From contig CP142461.1 of the NCBI GenBank assembly GCA_038049695.1, positions 30,945,001-31,009,000 of the forward strand: DNA of 64,000 nt, read 5' to 3'. Shown here piece after piece: positions 22,701 through 34,700 of this stretch. Position 1 is the first letter of the stretch; every line of letters begins with the position of its first letter. The notes beneath the pieces were generated by a model that had not been told where the DNA came from, did no database searches, and worked only from the letters and a program-made list of their open reading frames with translations. The DNA is from Cinnamomum chago (taxonomy: Eukaryota; Streptophyta; Magnoliopsida; Laurales; Lauraceae). The translations under genes were made by a program, and so were the position numbers.

Positions 22701-25700
22701 TCCTTGTTTGTATAGTTCTTATTTTTAAGCCCTTGGATTTAAAGCTTCTCACCATCTCTCAAGTTGCGCATTCTCTGCCATCTCTTGATTCATCCACCAA
22801 CACTATAGCTTCTGCAAACAATATACACCAAGGAATCTCCTCTTGAATATGAGCAATTAACTCATACATAAACAGTGTAAAAAGATAAGGGCTTAAAACT
22901 AACCCCTGATGCAACCCCATGTTCATTGAAAACTCAACTGTCTCTCTATATAGTTCTCGCACTTGTTATCGCTCATTCATACATGTTTTAATGATGTTAA
23001 TATAACCTTTTGGGACACTCCTTTTATCTAATTTCGATACCCTTTTGTAGGTTTTCTCTAGATCGATGAAGACTATATGAAGATTTTTCTTTTTCTCTCG
23101 GTATTTTTTCATTAAGTGTCGTAGTAAAAAGATAGCTTTTATAGTTGAAATCACTTGTCTCTCCATAGGTAGTTCCCACACTAATTACTGACATGTCTTT
23201 AATGATGTTAATATAACCTTTTGGGACACTCCTTTGATCTAAAATTGACCAAATTAAATCTCTAGGTACCTTGCCATAGGCTTTTTATAGATCGATGAAG
23301 ACCGTTATAAGATTTTTTCTCTTCTTGATATTTTTTCGTTAATTGTCTTAGTGAAAAGATAGATTCCATAGTTGACTTCCTTGGCATGAGACCAAATTGA
23401 TTTTTTTCATTACTCTTTCCCACAGTTTCATAGTGTGACTCATAAGTTTAATACCCTGATAATTAGTGCAGCTTTTTTATCTCATTTGTTCTTGTATATA
23501 GGTAATACAATATTCCATCTCCATTCATTTGACAATTTTTTTGTATTTAATATCTTGTTGAGGGCCTAGTTAACCGAATGCATCTTAATTATCCTAAGCA
23601 TTTCTAAGCCTCTATTGGAATGTCATCTAGTCTTGTAGCTTTTTTAATCTGCCTTCTTGTCAATGCTTTTTTTAATTTCTATTACCCTGATTCTGTGCTT
23701 ATTAGAATCTTCATTTAAAAGTTTGTTAAAATATTATCTCCGTCTTTCTTTAATATCATTGTCCTTCACTAGAACCTTTTGGTTGTCTCAATTCATACAT
23801 TTGATATGATCCTAAGTCTCTACTTTACTTTTCCCTCGTTCTTATTTTCCTTTCTTTCTCTTGTTTCCAATGTTGGGAAAGTCCTACATCCCACATCGCC
23901 CAAGTAATGGGTTTGACTGGGCTTCATATACCTATTTGGACCTTCCACCTATCAGCTTAAGCTTTTGGGCTGGAAATGGTATCTTAAATGCTATTAGAGC
24001 TGGTTCCCGTCGTTCTTGTGTAGCCCATGTGGCAAGCCTGTCCATGAAATCTGTTGGGCCTGCACGTGAGTTGGAGTGTTGGAAAAGTCCCACATCCCAT
24101 ATTGCCCAAGTAATGTGTGCTTGTCCATGAAATCTGTTGGGCTTGCACACGTGAATTGGAGTATTGGAAAAGTCTCACATCCCATTTCGCCCAAGTAATG
24201 GGTTTGACAGGGCTTCATATACCTATTTGGGCTTGCCACCTATCAACTTAAGCTTTTGGGTGGGAACATGGTATCTTACCCAACTTATTATATTGGTCAT
24301 ATATGCTTTGGATTTTGCGCCACTTGCTAAACTTTTTTTTTTTTTTGCCGCCTTATACATTTCATAACTTGCCATATTCCTAGTCCCTCGGTAAACTTTG
24401 TAGCAACATTTTTTTTTCTCTTGCATGGCTTCCTGAACCTCCACACTCCACCACCGGGTTTTTTCTTTTTTTTTATTAGGTTGACTTTTCCCTTTTAACT
24501 ATCCAAGCACCTTTTTTGCAACCCTTTTTTTTTTACAATCAGTCATTTGGTTTTACATCACCTTAGGGCTCATTTGGCATCATCCTCATACATTCAAAGA
24601 TTTTGTGCCAAGTGGGTTATGCTGAGAATGAGTAGTGCCGACAACGGGACTTTGCGGAAAACATTCGGCAACATTCTATCAATATTTTGTGTTGAAAACT
24701 GACTGGACAGAATTTGTTTGGCAACATTCTGTCTGTATTTTTGAAAGGATCAGAATCACATGTAAATAATTTTACAAAAAAGGAATAAATAATTCTACAA
24801 CTGAAATCCATTCTCAAAATTTTGAGATTATAATAGTTCTAATATGAGATTTTTACAATTTTAGAAGAAATAAAATTAAGTTGGGTACAAAAGACAAATA
24901 ACTATGGATTTACATTTGTAATTTTCCTCAAGGCTCTCAAAACACAAATGATTCTTCCAGATTCTAATAGTTATGCTAAATACATAGGCATTATTATGAT
25001 CAATTGAGAAGTGTCATGAAATAATTCCTAGTTAGGGTGAATTGATTAACAAAGAAATAGTGAGTGAAGCTGCTGCCTCGTTGGATTGATTGCAAACGGG
25101 CCTACTGCACACAAAAAAATAAAAAATAGAAAAAGAGAATCGATCTTGGGTTGACCTATTCAAATACAGAAGGAGAGGTTGATCTTGGGTTAACCTGCTC
25201 AATACTGTGACAAATTCAAATGGGTGAAGCCCATTGTTTAAAATAATAGCTGTTGGATCATGATTTTTACCCTTATCGCTGAGTTGTGAGTTCAGAGCCA
25301 AAATCCAATTTCAAATGTTAACATAACTGTGCCATTATCACCAATCCATATTGTCGGGCCCATCATATCAAGGCTTCCATTTTAGAATAAAGAATGGGCC
25401 CACCGAGAGAGAGAGAGAGAGAGAGAGGGGACTAACCATTTATATATCTACTTAAAAGGTTACGGAACAATGAGTATTCTTCCCCAAAAAAAAAAAAACA
25501 CGAAATCACATTGTTCCAAAATTTCCTCACTTTTACGTTCCCATGGGCAGTCTTTTCCGGAATGTTCCAACAAATCTTTTTTTTTTAAATGGTTATCCTG
25601 TAGAGATAGTAGGTGTACAGACTACAGATAAAGGAGGGCCCAAGCCCAAGGCCCATCTAGTGGAAATCTAGCCATATATTCTCACAAGGATATCTATGGT

Positions 25701-28700
25701 CAAACCTTCTTCTTTTAGAAGATTTTCCCTGCTGTATCAATACTTGTATATTGCCTTGTATAATTGAGCTGTATCTTTCCTTAAGAGGCATATATTGTAA
25801 TATTAATATATATATATATATTTATGATGGTCGACCCTCAAGAGGGATGCACTGGAAATCAGTGGCAGGCCCAGGATTTTTTTTAGGTGGGGCTAAACTC
25901 CTACTTGACTTTGCTAACTTTTTCTCACATTAACAATACCAAAAGAGAAAATATATTTTATTTAAATAGACATAAAACTTTTTTCCATGCTCAGATCTCC
26001 TGCCCAATTGAAGGGTCTTCCCACTACCTCTCCAAAATTCAGGTGATCATCAATTCATCATCGTCAAAACAGTCTAAGATAAAATTTCCTTTAAACCTAG
26101 GTGTTTGGATGCCCTGAAACAGTAATTTGGGTGAGCATGGTTCGCAAAGGGATTTTATTTGAATCTAAGGAATTTGGTTGCTTGCACTTACCTTAGCTAG
26201 AAAAAATAATCCCTATATTTGGTCATGGGCTCATGGCAAAGGAGAAAAATTGCCACTTAAATGTAACTCAAGTTATCCAAACCTATGAACCCTAAGGCCT
26301 TATTTATGTATGAATTAAAGTTTAAGGTATGCCCAATGGTGATTTGGTCATCTTCGGACTTGTAGATATTCTTAGATTTGGTGATTTAGGGCTTAGGGTT
26401 TGGATTATGATTTGGAGATTTAGGGTTTGAAATTAGGATTTGGAGATTAAGGGTTCACATTTAGGTATAGAGTGATTAGGATTGTACTACATCTGAGGAG
26501 GGAGGAAGATTGCTTTATTTAGGGTTATTTGGTGAGAGAGAGACTAACCACGAGAGGACTGGCGACGAGAGGCTCGATCCGAGTGAAGAGAATCTCAGAC
26601 TCTCACTAGAAAGAAGATGTCGAAAGAAAATTGGCGCAAAGAGGAGCTGTTTTCAACCTTTTCACCAAGATTTTGTAATGTGGGGTGATCTCAAGGTTTA
26701 GACGTTGTGCGACTGTTTATTAGATATATGTGGGAGAGGTCCAAGCCCATTTGAATCTCAGGTAGTTTCAAAATTGACATGGGGCGGAATCTAGGTCCGC
26801 CCCTGCTGGAAATTACCAAAATCTCTCTGTCTCTATTATTCTTGTTCTTGTGACATATCCAAACATCATTCCATCATTTTTTAATCCCTTGGCATGCGGG
26901 AATGTGAAAATGAAATAATGTCAAAGGAGCCCTTAGTTTCTCCCCCAAAATTCTATTCTCCCCTTGTTCAATTTGTGCTTAAATGTTGTTACCCTTTCCC
27001 CTTTCAATTTCCCCCACCTTATCTAGGGAACCTTTTATTTATTGCCTCTCTTTCCACTTCTATTTTAAACATTTACAACTACTTTCCTTTGTAGTTTGGT
27101 CAAAGTCTCTTCATGAATAGCCTAAAAGTCTTTACAAGTTAGTTCGATCTAAGTAGAAAATAGTCGATCTTGCTCCTTTTAGTTCCACTCTTATAGGTAA
27201 TTAAATAATCCTCTCTCTTTTTAAATTAGGTGTTTGTTACTACAAGGTCAAATGCCAATGCAAATTCCAAGATAGTACTCCCAATTCATTCCTATTCTCC
27301 AAATCCTTGTCCTCCTTCACTTGCTCATAACCTCTACTATCCTTTCCTACATGCCCATTTACTTCCTTTCCTAGGAAAATCTTTCTACTCATTGGAATTT
27401 CTCTTATTAAACTATGCATTTCCTCCTAAAATTGTCTCTTAACAGATACATAATATCCTGCTTGGGGTGTGTAAGCACTAATGATATGAATTTTATCTTC
27501 CTCTAACACTAGTTTAATTGCTATTGGCCTATCCCTCAATCTCCTTACCCCCATAATCTTCTCTTACAACTCCTTACCTACTACCAATCTTCCTCCATGC
27601 ATGGCATTATTCTTTCTTGTGTTGTAGAGTTTGCAACCATCAGTGAGATCCTTAGCTATTTTCCCTTTCCACTTTGTTTTCCATAAACAAGCAGCTCTTC
27701 TTCTTTTCGCTGTATCAACCAACTCCATGCTCTTGCCAGTCAAAGTTCCTATATTCCAAGTAGCAAATCAAATCCTCCTCTTCTTTTAGACAAACTTCTT
27801 TACCCGCACTCGTTTAGATTGGTGAGGTTCCCTTGCCTACTTTTTACTGCAACCAGACATCGCTGCAGTGTGTCACTTATAGTAGGGAACACCACAGCAT
27901 AATCACAGAACAATAGTTTCTCGTAAATCATGTTGGGATTTGACAAGTTTTACTTCAACTGTCAACCGACCTAACACAACCCTTTTTTTTTTTTATCCAG
28001 GCTTGGGACCGGCAGTTATAGTAAGTAGGGAGTTTGAGAAACAAATTTGATTCACTATTTAAAAAGAAAAAAAAATCACTTAACACAGTAAACCCTTGTT
28101 CAATATCATAAGAGGGAATTCAGGATTAAAATAAAAAACTGTGAACCACAACCAACATTATTCTAGAAGGACTTTCATTATCAATGTGTGCAGGGCATTT
28201 ATCATGTGTAAGTTATCCATGCATTGTGACTAGTATAATATGCATTCCCTCTATATAGTTTCATTATGTTGGCCGTTATTCTTGCTTCGCAGAGTGCACT
28301 TATCATGATTCTTGAAGATTATTTTTATTGATTTTTGTTGAATGAGAAATTCATCTTTGAGAATTTTTTCTACTCATAATTCTCTATAAAGATTTTGTTG
28401 TTGCTATTTTCTCAAACTTGTCTCACACAGCACAGAAACCAAAGAATGGCTGAAGATCAGTCGGTTGTTGGGAGGAGGCGAATTTATTATGATCAGTATG
28501 GCAGTGAAGCACTGATTTGTAGTGACAGTGAGGAAGAGTTTCCAGAACCAGTGGAAGAGAAGCGTGAGTTCTCAGAAGGCGAAGATCAGATCTTGTGGTA
28601 AGTATATTTAAGTCGGTATACATTATTATGTTAAGCCTACTTTCTTTGTTATTCTATTGAGGGATTAACCAAGGAAAAATCTTCCTCTGATTCTTCCTCG

Positions 28701-31700
28701 CTTCTTCCATGTCTTTTGAGTGCATTGGCCCTTAAACAAGTTGTGTTAGCCTTATGAACAACATAACAACACGTTCTTTGACCAACCTGCTCTTTCGGTT
28801 CAATCTAGGTAAGGCTGTCAATGTGCCTGATCCTGATCCAGCCCAGATCCAAGTTTGTTTAATGGGCTTGAACTTATGATACCAGTGTACTTCAAAATAG
28901 GCAACATATTGTGCCGTATCTTATCCGATACTTTATTATTTGTGTGTAAAATCTATGTCGCTACCATATCCATTGGGCGTCCCTACTGCATCCATCCCAT
29001 ATCTAGGCATCATAGGCTTGGATATGCATCTGGGTCTGACGTGCTGGACCTGGAGCCTTGTTTTGGGTCCAAACTTGAAAGCCCTTAATGGGCCAGATCC
29101 AGGCCTGACCATGCTTTTCTATGATTTTCTCCTAGCTTTTATGAATTCATACTTGGTTCTTGGAGTCCGGATCTGGGTCTGATTGTACTATTGCTTTTAA
29201 ATGGGTGAGCACTGAGCGGACTGGGATCCGAGCTCTAGGGTCCATGCGTGCCTGGACCCAGATCCGGACTCGTACTTTTCAATTATAAACACACTGGGCT
29301 TGGACACAGGTGACTCCTGCCTGAATTCAGCCTGTTGACAATCTGATGTCTTAGCTCACCTATACTGCACTTGTCAACAGCTACCTTCTTTTCTTAATTT
29401 GATGTATTAAATTGGAAATGATCAAATTGCAGTAAGTGGCTCAACCATGCTGCTACATTTGTCATATAAGGAATCTAATGTGTTTTCCCCCTGTTAAGGT
29501 AGCAAGAGGAATCGGCGTCTATTGCTGTAATCATTTCATGGTTGAATGGCTCTTTTTTGTGTTTTCAATGAGTCTAAATTTGTGGGCCCTCTTTGTGAGA
29601 AGCTTGAAGTGTGAAAATAAACTTGTGAGGAGATAATATGATGCCGTCATGCTCAAGCATTAATTATTCATTTTTTTTCATTTTAAAGTTTGTCCGTTTT
29701 CCTTTTAGAGCTTGACCTGAAAGTCTCTTATGGGGATGGTTGTCCTTTTTCCTTTTAGATCTTAACCTGAATGTATCTTATGAGGATGGCTAACTTTGGC
29801 TAACTTTAGATCACTTTTAAATTAATGAAATTATCAATGTTTACATTCCTTTCTAACATTTTTTATTTTGAGAAGTAAACAAATTAAAAGAACTATATGA
29901 ATTATGGACTTGGTAAGTAGGTTATGTTGAACTTGTACCCTAGAAGTATCGGTGCAGCATCGGGTATCAATACAAGTGTCGTATCAGTCTGATACGGATA
30001 CATGGGGCTTGTACAAGTATCCGGGTATCTAATCAACACGCCCTACTAATCTCATGTAAGCAACTTCAAATGCTGAAGTGGTCAAAAGAGAGGAAAATAA
30101 GTGCCACCCTAAATCTCATGTAAACAACATCAAATGCGTAGGTTGTGTTCTACTAGTTGAGAGCTTTCCAATGGGTGTGTAATATGTGAGAATTCAATGA
30201 GCTGGTGTCCACCGAATCACTTGGGACCTGGCGTCTGGTTCTTTGCACCAGGAGACTGCATGGTGCCAGAATCACTTGGGACCGACGGCAGGAGCCTTCC
30301 AAGTGAAGACTCAAGAGTCAACTTGGACTGGTGTCAGGTGCCTTGAAAGACCCCTTATGAAGTAGAAACTTCCTATTTTGACCTAGAAACCTCCTAAATT
30401 GATTTTGTTGCCCTCCAATCCATCTAAACTAGAAAAAATTACAGATAGGATTTGTGAGCGCATCTAACTCTCATTCATTCCCAAGTAACTTTGCCCAAAG
30501 GATTCAAGAACCTTCCTTGAGAGATATTAAAAGCTTCCAAGAAAGTAGGAGACATCCAAGTTGAAGATAGACAAGAATAGATTCTAAGAAGACTGATTTC
30601 TGCCATTGTATATGGATTATATTGGCGGTATTGGAGATTCCTGACTTTAGCAACAGGGCTATTCCTATTGCTTAGTGCCATTGTACAGATTTCAACATTT
30701 TTAATAAAATTCATTTCTTCCCCACCCCTTTCTTTCTGTGGTTAATTTTATAATTTGTTTTGTTTGATTTGAATAAAAACATCCATAAGATTGTCATTAG
30801 TGGCTTTCAAGTTAAATTTATTTTGATTCTTTGATTTTTTTTCAGGGGAAAAAAAACAAATTAAACTTTTCTTGTTGCTGTCCTGACTTTTGCAGGAAGG
30901 CCATTCAAGAATTTGGGCCGAATCAGGAAGTACTGAATATCTTATGCCAATTTATTGAAGCAAGCTCCAATGAGATACAGGTAATAGAAATTACTGTGTT
31001 AGATCCACATCCAGATTTGCATTTTCATATCTTCAGTTGGAATTTATATTTCCACTCAATTCTTTCACCCGGTGGTGATGAAATTGGGTGCGCACCAGGT
31101 ATGGCATTTACACTTATAGTTAAGGTATGGCGCCCGCTTTATATTCCAATACAGAGAAGTCTAACATCAATGGGGGTCTGAATGCTTGCTTTGCTTAATT
31201 CTTTATCTAAAATGATCCATCCTCAATTGTTATTTATGATCTCAAGAAGTTGCTATTCTATGGGCATGGATGTTTATATTTAGACATTTGCAGGATAGGT
31301 ATGAAACTCTGATAGTCAAGTATGAGGATAAACATGTCAAGGACTGTGAAGGTTCTGGACCTCCTGAGGAACTGGGGTCTAAGAAAATCACATTTTTAGA
31401 CAAGAAACTTTCTGTGGCTTTGGATTCTTTTGATAATCTGTTCTGTCGCCGTTGCTTGGTACTTCATTCCGTCGCATTTTCTGATCATAATTTCATTTTC
31501 TGATTTCTCAGTTTTGAATCTAATTACTCAATGCATTGACATGGACAATCTTGCTTGTCTGTCTTATGCAGATTTTTGACTGCCGGTTGCATGGATGCTC
31601 TCAAAATCTACTGATACCTGTAAGTAGTGTTTTTTCTGTATCAACCTGAAAGTTTTAGATTACTTTCTGTTTTCAGTACGATTTTGTCCTCTGCAGAGTG

Positions 31701-34700
31701 AAAGGCAATCATTTGGTTGCGACTTTGAAGAAAATGGGATCCCATGCAGTGACCAGTGCTACCTTCAGGTATGGCTTCCATTAGGAACTTGAGGGGGTGA
31801 TTAGAGATTCATTACTATTTGTAACTTTTGTCCATTTCATCCTCTAATTCATGGTGAATTCATCAGTCTCCACTCCTATGTTTTTACTGAATATTGTTGT
31901 GGTGAAGACGCACGTAGATATATGTATTAAAAGTTGAAACTAATAAGCCACCAATACATTTGTTGGGTCTTTTCTTTTAAAGTCTTTAGATATTCATTTA
32001 CTGCATTCACGAGAAAGGCCTTCTAAATATTTACACATTATTTCTCTAATACCTTTATCAACACTAGCAATGATCATCTTTTGGTGAAGTTAACTTCCTG
32101 CTGTTCTTTTTTATTCAATAACGTGTATGTAGTTTCCAAGTACTGTTAATTTACAACTGATTTTTGTTTCGGCGTAATATTCATCAAATGAAATTTCAAT
32201 TTGAACTCTTCTGTAGGGAAGGAAAAGTGCTCAGAATGTGCATTGTGATAGGTCTGACTCTAGCACAAAGTGTCAGAAGGATGATGCAACTCCTGTCTGC
32301 TTAAAACAGCCAGCTACTGTTTCACCAGAATCTGCTGATATACTTATTCCTGAAGTTGCAACTGGAGTTCTTCATACCGAGACACCTCTGGAAGTGCCTT
32401 GCCCTGAAAATGTAGGGAAGGGCAAGGACTTAAAGCGTGGAAATATGCCACTAGGAGAATTTGAACCCGGTGGTGATGTTTTTTCGGTTTCTGCTGTCAA
32501 GAAACAGAAGAAAGGAATGACTTCAGATATAATTTTTATTCCAGAAAGTCCTACTGATGGAGATTCCATTTCCACTGCTGATAGGAAATATTCAGATTCT
32601 AGTACAACAAATGATAGTCAACTTGCAAATAATTCCAAGGATGTTCCTCATGAATCTAGTGAATGTCAATTGATGAAAAATATTTTTCCTGGTGGTGTTG
32701 CGTTTGGGAATAGTGATAATATGATTGAAGCTGAAGAGAATAATGAAAATGAAGTTCTTGCACCAAAGCAGTTATCCAATTCCAGCGAAGGGCAAGATGA
32801 AGTAGCTGTCAGTGGCTGTGTGTGGAACCCCATTGAGAAAGAACTATATTTGAAGGGGATAGAGATATTTGGGAAAAACAGGTATAATTTTCTACTTCCC
32901 GTTTGAATCACATCCAGGTTTACATGAAAAACTAGTGTTGATGGCGGTGAAGGCACAAACTGGTGACCAAATTCCATAAAATTGCTTCTTTTCCTTCTAC
33001 TTTCTTTTTCTTTTTCTTTTTTCTTTTTTGTTTTTCTCCGTTTTTTTTTTTGTTGATTTTGGGGGTGGGGGGAGGAAAACGTAAGCTTGACTGGAATCTA
33101 TCTGCAACCTTGTGGTTGTGACAATGAGAACCTTTTAGTGTTCCTACAGGTTCATAGTAAAGTCTATGGTCAATGTTCTGAATGCATATGCCCTTTCAGA
33201 ATGCACTTTTGTCTTGTGCAGTTGAAAATGAGGAAAACAATAAGCACATTCAATAGGTAATTTAGAAAAAGACATCTTTATGGATATAGGTGTCTATCCA
33301 ACTTAAATCATTGTTCAATATCACTCTTGTAGAGGTGAAAGCATCTAGCAGGAAATTAAGACTATGAAGCTTCTGAAGACAGTCAGATACTCTGTATCTA
33401 TGGTTTCGTCTGGTTTTCATCTATAGTATGCAACGCTTTTTTTTTTTTTAAATAACAAGGATTCTTTAATTTGCTAGAACTATGTACAAAGGACAGCACC
33501 CCATTGAGGAGATGAGAGAACTGAATTCGGTAGTACACGTACAAGATGGCCAGCAAGCTTGCCAAGATATTACACCAAGAATGACTAGAACATTTCCTGT
33601 TAACTCTGGATTTGGCTGAAGTGTCTGCTTCTTTCTTCTTTCTCTAGGCACATGACAAAGAGACGCCTTGAGCTCCTTGGATTAGCCTTTAATTTTCTTA
33701 AGAATATAGAAAAAAATGCCAAGGTATAACTGTTGTTTTTCTTTCCAACTTTATCATGTTCTTAGACTCTCCCTTAACTAATACTGGACCATGCATAAAG
33801 GATGTGGCTAGCGTTGTAACCTTGTCACATCCTGCATCTATGTTGGGAAGTCCCACATCCCACATCGCCTAAGTAATAGGCTTGACATATCTTAATATAC
33901 CCGAATGGGCCTTCCCACCTATCAGCTTAAGCTTTTGGGTTGATATATGGTTTATTACATGGTATCAGAGCGGGTTTCGATCCCGGTGTTCTTGTGTAGC
34001 CCACATGACAGGCCCGTCCATGAAATCTGCTGGGCCTGCACGTGTGGGGGAGTGTTGGGAAGTCCCACATCCCACATCGCCTAAGTAATAAGCTTGACAT
34101 ATCTTAATATACCTGTATGGGCCTTCCACCTATCAGCTTAACCTTTTGGGTTGGTATATGGTTTCTTACAATCTATACTGTGTCTTCTAAATACTGGCAT
34201 TCCTAGTCCCAGGATGTTTGTATTCCAAGTGCATCATGGTCTCAAAATCTACAAAAGGAGGCCAAAGAATAGACCCACAGTGGTCCTAGCTTGTGGCAGA
34301 TCACATTGGGCCAAGCGCATAGATGATTTGCCCATTGGGCCTAGTCCATGGTCAGCGAGGCCATTGGCGCAACCATATCTACTTTCTTAGTATGGCAAAA
34401 TTCGCCTAAATCTACATTCTTAGTTTAAGTATGATAGTTGATTGGCACACAATCAATACAAGAAAGGAAAGAAAATCCTATTTGGAAAAAAATATATTAA
34501 TATGTAATAATCTATGGAGAGGAAAGGAATGTTATCTGGGATCCGTGATAGGCAGGATTGTCATCATCCCTTCCTCTATAAATTCTCTTTTATTATCTTA
34601 TTTATGCAATAGATTGAATATTTGCTTTTTCCCTCTCATTATTGTGATTGCATTGAACAAGTGTTTCTCCTTTACCATTGGTGATGACTCCACAGGCTGG

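Larger units (their letters stand above)
21650..27860 (-). mobile_element. RTE-type LINE, decayed and interrupted (intron 3)
   Basis: Minus-strand pieces occur in RTE order. The endonuclease start [20 protein letters not shown] is near 27770-27710, with more endonuclease at 27.6-27.2 kb (AYTPQAG, RSKIDYF). The linker with KAAKKKK...KAYMTN is at 24.4-24.3 kb. The reverse transcriptase at 23.2-22.75 kb has [22 protein letters not shown] and a degraded [10 protein letters not shown] where [10 protein letters not shown] is expected. C-terminal sequence and a (GAT)n-type tail lie at 22.2-21.65 kb. It is interrupted by the Copia-like solo LTR (25599-26855), a TRIM (23871-24280) and a dispersed repeat (about 22280-22630). 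The segment 24570-25590 is not RTE-like and is unidentified. Stops and shifts throughout make it dead. Confidence 0.8.

Noticed and set aside
25032-25301. Minus-strand 89-residue frame in intron 3
   Set aside because: No recognisable domain. It sits in an unidentified repeat-like block and has no splice or expression evidence.
33434-33655. Possible L1 3' tail in intron 9 (T run at about 33439-33450 followed by a minus-strand frame)
   Set aside because: Too short, with no diagnostic motif and no target duplication.
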